From an uncultured Methylococcaceae bacterium (GTDB lineage: Bacteria > Pseudomonadota > Gammaproteobacteria > Methylococcales > Methylomonadaceae), in NCBI GenBank assembly GCA_903873045.1, contig CAIQND010000913.1:1-13900 (forward strand): a DNA stretch of 13,900 nucleotides, read 5' to 3'. Positions 6,379 to 13,900 of the stretch are shown piece after piece; the first letter of the stretch is position 1, and every line of letters starts with the position of its first letter. The position numbers and the translations under genes were made by a program. The notes below the pieces were generated by a model. It saw nothing but the letters and a program-made list of their open reading frames with translations, was not told where the DNA came from and did no database searches.

Positions 6379-6407
6379 CTTGCTATTTTAATTAGCGCCC
6401 CCATAAT
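6379..6407 (+). promoter_or_regulatory. sigma-32 heat-shock promoter of lon
   Basis: CTTGCT (6379-6384) and CCCCCATAAT (6398-6407) are separated by 13 bp. This closely fits the RpoH consensus (CTTGAA, 13-14 bp, CCCCATnT). The site lies about 35 bp before the lon start codon, and lon is a classic RpoH-regulated gene in gammaproteobacteria. Confidence 0.75.
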
Positions 6408-6441
6408 CTTCTAATCCAAGAAATTGTTAAAGGTTCCGTTT

Positions 6442-8874
6442 ATGGAAACGCACAAAATGAAAGCGTTACAACAAAAAGATAACTTGATTCCGGTTTTACC
6501 GCTTAGAGATGTCGTGGTTTATCCACACATGGTTATTCCCTTATTTGTCGGTAGGGATAGGTCTATTGATGCCCTGGATGCCGCCATGAAGGACAACAAG
6601 CAGGTTCTATTGGTTGCACAAAAGGAGGCTGAAGTTGATGAACCTGATTTTACCGATCTTTATGAGGTGGGTACCCTGGCTAATATTCTACAATTATTAA
6701 AATTACCTGATGGTACCGTTAAGGTTCTGGTGGAAGGGAGTCAGCGCAGCAAGGTGCTTTACTATCAAGAAACAGGCAGCTTTTTTTCAGCCGCAGTAGA
6801 GAAAATTGATGATGTTTTTAATCTGTCCGAGCAAGAGCAGGATGTATTGCAGCGTACGGTTATCAATTCATTTGATCAATACGTCAAATTGAACAATAAA
6901 ATACCGCCGGAAGTTTTAAATGCCTTGTCGGGTATTGATGACCCTAGTCGATTAGCCGATACGATGGCCGCTCACATGACCCTGAAGGTGAGCGACAAGC
7001 AGGCTATTCTGGAATCTCCTGATATTGAAAAACGCCTGGAAGATTTAATGACCTTAATGGAAGGTGAAGTTGACCTTTTAGAAATGGAGAAAAAAATCCG
7101 TGTGCGTGTAAAGCAGCAGATGGAGAAGAATCAGCGGGAATATTATCTGAACGAACAGATGAAAGCCATTCAAAAAGAATTGGGTGATATGGATGATGTG
7201 CCCAATGAGATTGAAGAGCTGCAAAAGAAAATTGCCAATGCTGGCATGTCAAAGGAAGCCAAAACAAAAGCAGACGCCGAACTTAACAAGCTTAAATTAA
7301 TGCCGGCTATGTCAGCTGAAGCGACGGTAGTGCGAAATTATATTGACTGGATGGTCAATGTACCCTGGAAGAAAAAGACCAAAGTGCGGCATGACTTGAA
7401 AATTGCCGAGCAGGTTCTGGAAACTGAGCATTATGGCTTGGAAAAGGTAAAGGAGCGTATTCTTGAGTATCTGGCTGTGCAACAGCGGGTAAAGCAACTT
7501 AAAGGCCCCATTCTATGCCTCGTTGGGCCCCCGGGTGTTGGTAAAACGTCATTAGGGGAGTCTATCGCCAGGGCAACCAATCGTAAGTATGTGCGTATGG
7601 CTTTGGGTGGCGTCAGGGATGAAGCAGAGATTCGCGGTCATCGGCGTACTTATATAGGGTCTATGCCGGGTAAGATTTTGCAAAATCTGACTAAAGTGAA
7701 AACACGAAATCCCATGTTTTTACTGGATGAGATTGACAAAATGGCGGCTGATTTTAGAGGTGATCCGGCATCGGCTTTGCTGGAGGTGCTCGATCCTGAG
7801 CAGAATCATACTTTTTCAGATCACTATTTGGAGGTAGACTTTGATTTGTCTGATGTGATGTTTGTCGCAACGGCTAATACCATGAACATTCCCCCGGCAT
7901 TATTGGACAGAATGGAAGTTATCCGTCTTGCGGGCTACACTGAAGATGAAAAAATCAATATCGCCATTCGTTATTTAATCCCCAAGCAAATAAAAAATAA
8001 CGGCCTTGAAGCGCACGAAATTGAAATTTCAGAAACTGCTGTCAGGGATATGATTCGTTATTATTCCCGTGAGGCGGGGGTGCGTAATCTTGAGCGGGAT
8101 ATTTCAAAAATTTGTCGTAAAGTAGTTAAGGATCTCTTGTTGAAACCTGAAAAAAATAAAGTCATGGTGACTGTCGAGAATCTTGATGTTTATTTGGGGG
8201 TTAAGCGTTTTAGTTATGGGCTTGCTGAGGAGCAAGATCAGGTAGGGCAGGTGACCGGTTTGGCTTGGACTGAGGTGGGTGGCGAGTTATTAACCATTGA
8301 GACGGCGGTTATTCCCGGAAAAGGCAAGCATTCAGCAACAGGCAAGCTGGGTGAGGTGATGAAAGAATCTATTGAAGCTGCGATGACGGTCGTCAGAAGT
8401 CGCTCAGCGCTGTTAGGCATAGATAATGAATTGTTCCAAAATAATGATATTCATATTCACGTTCCTGAAGGCGCTACCCCGAAAGACGGCCCTAGTGCTG
8501 GTATTGGTATGTGTACGGCCATCATTTCTGCTTTAACCAAAATACCGGTACGGGCAAATGTAGCCATGACGGGAGAAATTACTTTGCGAGGGCAAGTACT
8601 ACCTATTGGCGGCCTAAAAGAAAAGCTGCTGGCGGCTCATCGCGGTGGTATAACAACCGTTATAATTCCTGCCGAGAACGAAAAAGATTTGATTGAGATA
8701 CCTGAAAATATTAAGCGAAATCTGGATATTAGGCCGGTTCAGTGGATAGATGAGGTGTTGGCCGTGGCTTTGCAATATATGCCTGTTCCTGTTGATAAAA
8801 AAGTCGATGAAGAGCAAGGTAAAGCGGATGTTGAGTCTGTTAAAATAATACAACAGGGTCTTACTGCGCATTAG
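6442..8874 (+). CDS. lon: ATP-dependent Lon protease
   Basis: An 810-residue LonA protease, a cytoplasmic hexamer that unfolds and degrades damaged and short-lived regulatory proteins. The N-terminal substrate domain begins at VLPLRDVVVYPHM. The AAA+ module has Walker A GPPGVGKTS at residues 362-370 and Walker B FLLDEIDK. The C-terminal protease domain carries the Ser-Lys dyad: Ser685 in KDGPSAG and Lys728 in GGLKEK, 43 residues apart as in E. coli. Overall length fits the family (E. coli 784). I chose ATG 6442 because AAAGG lies 9 nt upstream; a TTG at 6424 in the same frame has no such site. It has a sigma-32 promoter and is followed by hupB, the conserved order in many gammaproteobacteria. 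Confidence 0.97.
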   Translation: METHKMKALQQKDNLIPVLPLRDVVVYPHMVIPLFVGRDRSIDALDAAMKDNKQVLLVAQKEAEVDEPDFTDLYEVGTLANILQLLKLPDGTVKVLVEGSQRSKVLYYQETGSFFSAAVEKIDDVFNLSEQEQDVLQRTVINSFDQYVKLNNKIPPEVLNALSGIDDPSRLADTMAAHMTLKVSDKQAILESPDIEKRLEDLMTLMEGEVDLLEMEKKIRVRVKQQMEKNQREYYLNEQMKAIQKELGDMDDVPNEIEELQKKIANAGMSKEAKTKADAELNKLKLMPAMSAEATVVRNYIDWMVNVPWKKKTKVRHDLKIAEQVLETEHYGLEKVKERILEYLAVQQRVKQLKGPILCLVGPPGVGKTSLGESIARATNRKYVRMALGGVRDEAEIRGHRRTYIGSMPGKILQNLTKVKTRNPMFLLDEIDKMAADFRGDPASALLEVLDPEQNHTFSDHYLEVDFDLSDVMFVATANTMNIPPALLDRMEVIRLAGYTEDEKINIAIRYLIPKQIKNNGLEAHEIEISETAVRDMIRYYSREAGVRNLERDISKICRKVVKDLLLKPEKNKVMVTVENLDVYLGVKRFSYGLAEEQDQVGQVTGLAWTEVGGELLTIETAVIPGKGKHSATGKLGEVMKESIEAAMTVVRSRSALLGIDNELFQNNDIHIHVPEGATPKDGPSAGIGMCTAIISALTKIPVRANVAMTGEITLRGQVLPIGGLKEKLLAAHRGGITTVIIPAENEKDLIEIPENIKRNLDIRPVQWIDEVLAVALQYMPVPVDKKVDEEQGKADVESVKIIQQGLTAH

Positions 8875-8906
8875 AAATGTTTTGCGGGTTTGTAAGTTTT
8901 ATGAGC

Positions 8907-8939
8907 AAAGCCCCAAAAAACATGGCCTCTAGGGGTTTT
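8907..8939 (+). terminator. weak candidate terminator after lon
   Basis: AAAGCCCC (8907-8914) can pair with GGGGTTTT (8932-8939) through one G-T wobble, with a 17-nt loop and a short T-run. It sits just before the hupB promoter. Stability is modest. Confidence 0.35.
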
Positions 8940-8944
8940 AAAGC

Positions 8945-8974
8945 TTGACACTATGTTGTTGCTATTGATATAAA
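8945..8974 (+). promoter_or_regulatory. sigma-70 promoter of hupB
   Basis: A perfect -35 TTGACA (8945-8950) and TATAAA (8969-8974) with 18-bp spacing. Transcription would start near 8981 and give a leader of about 90 nt before hupB, so HU is transcribed independently of lon. Confidence 0.7.
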
Positions 8975-8975
8975 T

Positions 8976-9025
8976 ACCTGTGTTTCTTGTGTTGCTGCCA
9001 ATCGAGCACAAGAATCAACATAGGT
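8976..9025 (+). promoter_or_regulatory. hairpin in the hupB 5' leader
   Basis: TTCTTGTG (8984-8991) pairs perfectly with CACAAGAA (9007-9014) around a 15-nt loop. ACCT (8976-8979) and AGGT (9022-9025) extend the symmetry, although the outer arm lies at or before the predicted transcription start. It could influence hupB mRNA stability or bind a regulator as DNA. No T-run follows, so it is not a terminator. Confidence 0.4.
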
Positions 9026-9069
9026 GTTTCATATAATATATAAAAAAAATAACTTCCTTAGGGGGAATA

Positions 9070-9342
9070 ATGAACAAATCCGAACTTATTGATGCTATTG
9101 CCGAGTCTTCCGGTTTAACCAAAGCCGATGCCGGGCGTGCATTAGATGGCTTTCTTGGTGCTGTAACCAGTGCTTTGAGTAAAGGTGAGTCAGTTGCTTT
9201 GGTGGGCTTTGGTACCTACACTGTAAAAGAAAGAGCAGAGCGTAAAGGACGTAATCCACAGTCCGGTGAAGAAATCACTATTAAAGCTGCAAAAATTCCT
9301 TCATTTAAAGCTGGTAAATCTTTAAAAGATGCTGTAAACTAG
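9070..9342 (+). CDS. hupB: DNA-binding protein HU (beta-type)
   Basis: A 90-residue histone-like protein, exactly the family length. HU dimers bend DNA non-specifically and compact the nucleoid. The helical N terminus (MNKSELIDAIAESSGLTKAD) is followed by the DNA-binding beta-arm with the RNPQSGEEI motif and its intercalating proline, then the basic C-terminal helix (FKAGKSLKDAVN). AGGGG 5 nt before the ATG supports the start. Its position directly after lon and before ppiD matches the E. coli hupB neighbourhood. No clear terminator follows, so some transcription may run into the tRNAs. Confidence 0.96.
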   Translation: MNKSELIDAIAESSGLTKADAGRALDGFLGAVTSALSKGESVALVGFGTYTVKERAERKGRNPQSGEEITIKAAKIPSFKAGKSLKDAVN

Positions 9343-9401
9343 ATTTTTTTGGTTGGTTAGCTTCTTACCAAACACAAAAATACATTATTTTATATTTAAG
9401 C

Positions 9402-9430
9402 TTGTAATTGTTTTAAAAATAAATTATAAT
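9402..9430 (+). promoter_or_regulatory. sigma-70 promoter of the tRNA pair
   Basis: TTGTAA (9402-9407), a 17-bp spacer and a perfect TATAAT (9425-9430), ending 12 bp before the tRNA-Val 5' end. The surrounding DNA is very AT-rich. Confidence 0.75.
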
Positions 9431-9442
9431 GGTTACTTAGTC

Positions 9443-9518
9443 GGGTGCTTAGCTCAGCTGGGAGAGCATCGCCCTTACAAGGCGAGGGTCGGGGGTTCGA
9501 TCCCCTCAGCACCCACCA
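9443..9518 (+). tRNA. tRNA-Val (anticodon UAC)
   Basis: 76 nt with an encoded CCA. Acceptor arms GGGTGCT and AGCACCC pair fully, the D-loop has AGCTCAGCTGGGAGAGC, the anticodon loop CTTACAA gives UAC at 9476-9478, and the T-loop has GGTTCGATCC. It lies 6 bp before tRNA-Asp, so the two are co-transcribed. Confidence 0.97.
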
Positions 9519-9524
9519 GACTTT

Positions 9525-9601
9525 GGAGTGGTAGTTCAGTTGGTTAGAATACCGGCCTGTCACGCCGGTGGTCGCGGGTTCGAGTCCCGTCCACTCCGCC
9601 A
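9525..9601 (+). tRNA. tRNA-Asp (anticodon GUC)
   Basis: 77 nt with an encoded CCA. Acceptor arms GGAGTGG and CCACTCC pair fully, the anticodon loop CTGTCAC gives GUC at 9559-9561, and the T-arm is GCGGGTTCGAGTCCCGT. The discriminator base is G, as expected for tRNA-Asp. A strong terminator follows at once. Confidence 0.97.
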
Positions 9602-9605
9602 AATT

Positions 9606-9642
9606 AAAAAACCCCGAACCGTCTGGTTCGGGGTTTTTTTTT
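9606..9642 (+). terminator. rho-independent terminator of the tRNA operon
   Basis: CCCCGAACC and GGTTCGGGG form a stem around the tetraloop GTCT, extended by A-T pairs on both sides and followed by nine T residues. A textbook intrinsic terminator 4 bp after the tRNA-Asp CCA. Confidence 0.95.
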
Positions 9643-9673
9643 GCTTTATAAATTGAATCCTAAGGACTGATCT

Positions 9674-11551
9674 ATGCTGACGAAAATTAGAGAAAAAGCA
9701 CAAGGTGCTTTTGCATGGGGTATTTTGATATTAATTTGTGTACCTTTTGCTTTATGGGGCATTAATAATTATTTGGATACCGGAAAAGAAGCGGCGGTTG
9801 CATCGGTCGGTGATAAGGATTTTTATCAGCGCGATGTTAATAAAGCTTATGAGCAATATAGCCAAAACCTTCAGGGCTTGGGTGTTGATGAGCAAGCTAT
9901 AAAAGCACAGGCATTACAAAAGCTGATAAAAGACGAAGTTTTATTGCAATATGTACATGCCGAGGGTCTTGTTGTCACTGATGATGAGGCTAGGGATTTT
10001 ATTAAAGGTCTGCCTTATTTTCAGGTGGACGGTAAATTTAGCGATAAACAATTTAAGACATTACTGAGTTCGCAACGGATTTCGTCCGCAGAATTTGTAA
10101 GCAGAATTAAAAATGCACTGATTATGGAGCAGTTTCAGCACAGTATTGTAGATAGCAGTTTCGCTACACAATATGATGTGGAAAGCTTTTTTAAGATCCA
10201 AAATCAACTGCGTGATGTCGATTATGTCACTGTTCCTGTGCAAGCATTGAAGGAACAACCGACCACCGAAGAAATATCGGCCTATTACCAGCAGCACCAA
10301 GATTTATATAGCACGCCAGAACAGGTTTCTGTTGAGTCTGTTGCCTTGTCACTTGAAGAGATTGCTAAGAAAGTAGTCGTTACCGATGAAAAGTTAAAAG
10401 CTTTCTATGAAGAGCAAAAAGATCAATTCACTACGCCAGAACGTAGAAAAATTAGTCATATTCTTTTTATGGTTAATGACAAGATCACTGAAAAACAGGC
10501 TTTGGAAAAAGCGCTTAAAGCAAAGCAGGATCTGGCAAGCAAAGATTTTTCTGCGCTGGCCGCTGACGTGTCTGATGATAAATTGACCGCTAAAAAAGGG
10601 GGCGATTTGGGGCTTTTTAACGTGGGTGTCATGGAAAAAGCGTTCGAAGAATCAGCGAGCACCTTAAAACTGGGTGAAGTATCAAATCCGGTAAAATCAG
10701 CGTTTGGCTATCATTTAATAAAAGTCACTGAGCTGGTGCCGGGGGATATTAAATCGTTTGATAGCGTTAAAAATGAAGTCACGCTCGCTTATCAAAAAGC
10801 CCAAGCAGAAAATGCTTTTTATGAGGCCGGTCAGAAATTAACTGAAATGAGTTATGAGCACCCTGATAACCTGCAAACTGTTGCTGATGGCCTGAATGTT
10901 TCTGTTCAAAAATCAGTCTTGTTTACCAAAGAAAAAGGTGAGGGTATTGCCTCTGATGAGAAGTTACGCAATGCTGCGTTCTCTGAAGAAGTTTTGCAGG
11001 GTAACAACAGCACACCTATAGAGTTGGGCGCTGATCGTTTGGTAGTGGTGCGGCTTTTAGAGCATAAGGTAGCCGCCAAGCGAGACCTTAACGAAGTTAA
11101 ACAAGACGTGGCAGCGGTTTTATCAAAAGAAAAAGCTCAGTCACTGACAGTCCAAAAAGCACAGCAAATAAAAGAACGCTTGCAAGCGGGTGACTCCATT
11201 CAGGCCGTAGCGTCTGAAAACAAGCTGGAAATTAAGGCAGAAAAAGGACTTGCACGCGGCAAAAATAAATTGCCTGAGCAGTTGAGTGAAGCTGTTTTTA
11301 AAGCAGCTAAACCCGTTGGTGGTAAACCGAGTGTTTTTATTGCAGTATTGCCTTCTGGCGAGCAAGTCTTGGTGAGCTTGACAAAGGTTACCGCAGGCAT
11401 CATGAGTGAAGATGACAAGAAACAAATGGAACTGGCGAAGAAGAATATTGCCAATGCCTTTGGCCAAACTGAATTCAATCAGGTATTGAACAGTTTACAA
11501 GCAGAGGCGGATGTAGAAATTAATACCAAGGCTCAGGTTCAGACGCAATAA
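9674..11551 (+). CDS. ppiD: periplasmic folding factor / peptidyl-prolyl isomerase PpiD
   Basis: A 625-residue protein, close to E. coli PpiD (623). Residues about 12-30 form a single membrane anchor (GAFAWGILILICVPFALWG) after a short basic cytoplasmic tail, leaving the rest in the periplasm. Residues about 35-170 are the SurA-like N-terminal chaperone part. Residues about 255-357 are a parvulin domain (RRKISHILF, GDLGLF, FGYHLIKV). A long charged C-terminal region follows. PpiD sits near the Sec translocon and helps newly exported proteins leave it and fold. AAGGA 7 nt before the ATG supports the start. The gene lies after the lon-hupB-tRNA block, a conserved order, and ends before a strong terminator. 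Confidence 0.94.
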   Translation: MLTKIREKAQGAFAWGILILICVPFALWGINNYLDTGKEAAVASVGDKDFYQRDVNKAYEQYSQNLQGLGVDEQAIKAQALQKLIKDEVLLQYVHAEGLVVTDDEARDFIKGLPYFQVDGKFSDKQFKTLLSSQRISSAEFVSRIKNALIMEQFQHSIVDSSFATQYDVESFFKIQNQLRDVDYVTVPVQALKEQPTTEEISAYYQQHQDLYSTPEQVSVESVALSLEEIAKKVVVTDEKLKAFYEEQKDQFTTPERRKISHILFMVNDKITEKQALEKALKAKQDLASKDFSALAADVSDDKLTAKKGGDLGLFNVGVMEKAFEESASTLKLGEVSNPVKSAFGYHLIKVTELVPGDIKSFDSVKNEVTLAYQKAQAENAFYEAGQKLTEMSYEHPDNLQTVADGLNVSVQKSVLFTKEKGEGIASDEKLRNAAFSEEVLQGNNSTPIELGADRLVVVRLLEHKVAAKRDLNEVKQDVAAVLSKEKAQSLTVQKAQQIKERLQAGDSIQAVASENKLEIKAEKGLARGKNKLPEQLSEAVFKAAKPVGGKPSVFIAVLPSGEQVLVSLTKVTAGIMSEDDKKQMELAKKNIANAFGQTEFNQVLNSLQAEADVEINTKAQVQTQ

Positions 11552-11570
11552 CCGGGTAAAATAGGGAATA

Positions 11571-11600
11571 AAAAAAGGGAGCCGTTAAGCTCCCTTTTTT
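11571..11600. terminator. bidirectional rho-independent terminator between ppiD and fabI
   Basis: A perfect 12-bp stem, AAAAAAGGGAGC (11571-11582) with GCTCCCTTTTTT (11589-11600), around the loop CGTTAA. The A-run on one side and T-run on the other let it work for ppiD on the plus strand and fabI on the minus strand, which converge here. Confidence 0.9.
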
Positions 11601-11649
11601 ATGTGCGGGGGAATGTGCATAAAATAACCTGACTATCATGCTCTCCCAA

Positions 11650-11670
11650 CCCTCTTACGTCGGAAGAGGG
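11650..11670. repeat. short GC-rich hairpin near the fabI 3' end
   Basis: CCCTCTT (11650-11656) and AAGAGGG (11664-11670) form a 7-bp stem with a 7-nt loop, within a CCCTCT/AGAGGG-rich stretch common as a dispersed repeat in proteobacterial intergenic regions. It lies about 50 bp beyond the fabI stop on the minus strand. Confidence 0.45.
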
Positions 11671-11721
11671 TCAGGGTAATAGTCTGCTCAAGTTGTTTCG
11701 TGCATGTTCCTTAGCAATCTC

Positions 11722-12504
11722 TTAAGAGGCTGCTAAACCGGCAATATTATAACCACAATCTACGTAAGTGATTTCTCCGGTAATACCTGATGCTAAATCT
11801 GAGCACATAAAAGCCGCTGCATTACCCACTTCTTCGATGGTTATATTTCTCTTTAACGGAGACGTATCGGCCGCTTTATTTAACATGGACTTAAAATCAT
11901 TAATACCTGATGCTGCCAGTGTCCTAATAGGGCCCGCTGAAATAGCATTAACACGCGTGCCTTCCGCACCCAGTGCGACGGCCATATAACGCACATTGGC
12001 TTCCAGGCTGGCTTTGGCAACCCCCATGACATTGTAGTTGGGAATTGCCCGTTCTGCGCCTAAATAAGTTAAGGTCAGCAATGAACCATTACGACCTTGC
12101 ATCAGGGCTCGACCTGCTTTCGCTAAAGCAGTAAAGCTGTAAGAACTTACGTCATGAGCCGTTTTAAAGTTCTCGCGGGTGGTAACGTCAACATAATCGC
12201 CATTAAGGGCGTCACGCGGCGCGAAAGCAACCGAATGTACGATACAATCCAAACCATCCCACTGTTCACCCAGTTTGGCAAAGACATTGCTGATATGCTC
12301 ATCAATGCTGACATCGCATTCAATAGTGATTTTTGAATCACATTTTTCAGCCATCTCTTCGACCCGACTTTGCAGCTTCTCATTTTGAAACGTAAAAGCC
12401 AATTCAGCGCCTTCGCGATGCATGGCTTGAGCAATACCCCATGCAATAGAACGATTACTGGCTAAACCCACAATTAAGACCCGTTTGCCCTGCATAAAAC
12501 CCAT
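11722..12504 (-). CDS. fabI: enoyl-[acyl-carrier-protein] reductase [NADH]
   Basis: A 260-residue short-chain dehydrogenase closely matching E. coli FabI (262). It catalyses the last, NADH-dependent reduction in each round of fatty acid elongation, in the cytoplasm. The N-terminal nucleotide-binding segment is VGLASNRSIAWGIAQAMHREGAELAFTF. The catalytic residues are Tyr157 and Lys164 in PNYNVMGVAKASLEANVRYM; AISAGPIRTLAASGI is also conserved. Residue 93 is Ala (HSVAFAP) where E. coli has the triclosan-contact Gly93; Ala there is common in other FabI proteins. I chose the ATG at 12504, giving the usual MGF start, because GGGGAG lies 6 nt upstream; the ATG at 12510 touches that site. It is convergent with ppiD. 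Confidence 0.96.
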   Translation of the reverse strand: MGFMQGKRVLIVGLASNRSIAWGIAQAMHREGAELAFTFQNEKLQSRVEEMAEKCDSKITIECDVSIDEHISNVFAKLGEQWDGLDCIVHSVAFAPRDALNGDYVDVTTRENFKTAHDVSSYSFTALAKAGRALMQGRNGSLLTLTYLGAERAIPNYNVMGVAKASLEANVRYMAVALGAEGTRVNAISAGPIRTLAASGINDFKSMLNKAADTSPLKRNITIEEVGNAAAFMCSDLASGITGEITYVDCGYNIAGLAAS

Positions 12505-12542
12505 TATCATCTCCCCGTATTTTTGTTTTTGTTGTTACAATA

Positions 12543-12570
12543 GTAGAGACCCGATTAATCGTGTCTCTAC
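12543..12570. repeat. 28-bp GTAG-ended palindrome between divergent genes
   Basis: GTAGAGAC (12543-12550) pairs with GTCTCTAC (12563-12570). Between them is the perfect palindrome CGATTAATCG (12552-12561), so only one base pair of the 28 bp mismatches. A degenerate echo, GACCCGATTATCGATGTC, lies at 12624-12641. The GTAG end suggests a small REP-like repeat, but a location between fabI and the divergent transporter gene would also suit an operator. Confidence 0.55.
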
Positions 12571-12654
12571 GGATTTCAACCTGCACCCATTCACATTTAA
12601 TGGATGATCCTTCAAGTATCTACGACCCGATTATCGATGTCCAGTTTTTTGTCT

Positions 12655-13900
12655 ATGAAGATACCAACCAATCACATTTTATTATGCCTCACCGTATTGT
12701 TGACGGCTTGCGATGTTCCACAATTTAACAACCCTTACACAGGGAATGAAGGTAAACTCTCGGTTTTGTATCAATCGTTTTCAGAGCGACCCAAGCATTT
12801 AGATCCGGCGGTTGCCTACAGTGAAAATGAATATGCCTTTATTGCGCAGATTTATGAGCCGCCGTATCAATACCATTATCTAAAAAGACCCTATCAATTG
12901 ACAACTTTGACGGCAAGCAAAATGCCGGAGATCAATTATCTGAATAAAAGCGGTGAAAAATTAGGGGAGGGCGCAAAGGACAGTGATATTGCCTATACCG
13001 ATTATGTTATTGATATTCAGCCCCATATTAACTATCAGCCGCATCCTGCATTGGCTAAAGATGCGCAGGGCAATTATCTGTATCATCATTTGACACCGGT
13101 ACAAATTCAGTCACTTAAAACGTTAAACGATTTTAATAAAACTGGCTCCCGTGAGCTTATTGCTGATGATTATGTGCATCAAATTAAACGTTTGGCGCAT
13201 CCTAAAATACAATCGCCTATCGCTGAAATCATGAAAAACTACATCGTGGGTTTTGATGATTTTTCCAAACAAGCAAGTAATAAGCAAAAGACGGATATAA
13301 AAAAACAGCAAATGACGGGCGTAGAGGTCAATAATCGTTATCAATATCGCATCCGTATTAAAGGCAAATATCCCCAATTTATATTTTGGTTGGCCATGCC
13401 GTTTTTTTCACCGATGCCTTGGGAAGGCGATGTCTTTTATGAGCAGCCGGGATTGTCTGATAAAAATATTACCCTGGATTGGTTTCCATTGGGTTCGGGA
13501 CCTTATTTACTGGCTGAAAATAATCCCAATCGACGTATGATTTTGCTTAAAAATCCGTCCTTTCATTTGGAAAAGTATCCCTCTGAAGGTGAGCCTGATG
13601 ATAAAAAAAATGGTTTGCTAACAGACGCAGGAAAACAACTGCCTTTTATCGATAAAGTCGTTTTTATACTGGAGAAGGAAACCATTCCTTACTGGACTAA
13701 ATTTTTGCAGGGCTATTATGATGCGTCGGGTATTGCTTCGGATAGCTTTGACCAGGCTATACAGTTTACCGGTAGTGGTGGCGTTGCCTTGACAGATACC
13801 ATGAAGGAAAAAGGCATCCAGTTACAAACCCAGGTAGAGACCTCTATTTTTTATATGGGTTTTAATATGCTGGATGCTACCGTCGGTGGCGATAGTGAAA
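12655..13900 (+). CDS. family 5 solute-binding lipoprotein of a peptide-type ABC transporter (3' end outside window)
   Basis: An open frame of 415 codons runs to the window end without a stop. The N terminus is a lipoprotein signal peptide: Met-Lys, a hydrophobic stretch HILLCLTVLL and the lipobox LTAC with Cys19, followed by Asp. The mature part matches SBP_bac_5 (OppA/DppA/YejA-like) proteins: HLDPAVAYSENEYAFIAQIYEPPYQY near the start and GSGPYLLAENNPNRRMILLKNP further on. It should bind peptides or similar oligomers for import. I recall an Npp-type (YejA-like) transporter beside fabI in pseudomonads, which fits. In-frame ATGs at 12604 and 12637 are alternative starts; none has a clear Shine-Dalgarno, and 12655 gives the most typical signal peptide. 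Confidence 0.85.
   Translation, partial: MKIPTNHILLCLTVLLTACDVPQFNNPYTGNEGKLSVLYQSFSERPKHLDPAVAYSENEYAFIAQIYEPPYQYHYLKRPYQLTTLTASKMPEINYLNKSGEKLGEGAKDSDIAYTDYVIDIQPHINYQPHPALAKDAQGNYLYHHLTPVQIQSLKTLNDFNKTGSRELIADDYVHQIKRLAHPKIQSPIAEIMKNYIVGFDDFSKQASNKQKTDIKKQQMTGVEVNNRYQYRIRIKGKYPQFIFWLAMPFFSPMPWEGDVFYEQPGLSDKNITLDWFPLGSGPYLLAENNPNRRMILLKNPSFHLEKYPSEGEPDDKKNGLLTDAGKQLPFIDKVVFILEKETIPYWTKFLQGYYDASGIASDSFDQAIQFTGSGGVALTDTMKEKGIQLQTQVETSIFYMGFNMLDATVGGDSE

Noticed and set aside
6424..6441. TTG start adding six residues to Lon
   Set aside because: No ribosome site precedes it, and the AAAGG at 6428-6432 is well placed for the ATG at 6442.
9353..9602. Open frames on both strands across the tRNA pair (64 and 68 residues)
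   Set aside because: They are translations of the tRNA genes and terminator; such frames are well-known false genes.

Overview
The window reads as a chromosomal segment of a gammaproteobacterium of moderate GC content. The right half carries the conserved order lon - hupB - tRNA-Val - tRNA-Asp - ppiD, a convergent fabI, and a divergent peptide-type ABC transporter binding lipoprotein. I recall the same neighbourhood from pseudomonads. The accessory content of the left half is of a kind I associate with methanotrophs and purple sulfur bacteria, but I cannot fix the genus.

Left half (1-6042), the unusual part. A short fragment of a leftward gene (possibly an IS66-type transposase) is followed by a tightly packed rightward operon: a 125-residue unknown protein, a MoxR-type AAA+ ATPase, a 967-residue protein joining a degenerate von Willebrand A-like module to a C-terminal formylglycine-generating-enzyme (FGE)/C-type-lectin-like domain, and a small HRDC-type protein. 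After a palindromic REP-like element comes a second, stand-alone FGE-fold protein of 287 residues. The 3' ends of the two FGE-fold genes share a 129-bp block that is identical except for 13 bases. All 13 fall at first or second codon positions, in codons consistent with AAC-type template codons. This is the signature of the variable region (VR) of a diversity-generating retroelement (DGR). The HRDC-type protein is a known kind of DGR companion gene. About 30-40 bp after each variable region lies a perfect hairpin with a 19- or 22-bp stem. The two stems differ in sequence, but both enclose the same 27-nt loop. No reverse transcriptase and no template repeat are present, so the targets must be served from elsewhere or are stranded. 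The HRDC gene ends at the REP element and appears to lack its C terminus.

The likely logic is inference. The AAA+ ATPase and the vWA-like protein form the NTP-dependent core of a conflict-type (defence or self/non-self) system, and the hypervariable FGE-fold domain is its ligand sensor. Neither FGE-fold domain has the catalytic cysteine pair of true FGE, which fits a binding rather than enzymatic role.

Middle (6042-6423). Two nested palindromic repeats lie here, followed by a good heat-shock (sigma-32) promoter for lon.

Right half (6424-13900). This is housekeeping: Lon protease, HU, two tRNAs with their own promoter and a strong terminator, the periplasmic folding factor PpiD, a bidirectional terminator, FabI on the minus strand, a 28-bp GTAG-ended palindrome, and the start of a family 5 solute-binding lipoprotein that runs off the end of the window.
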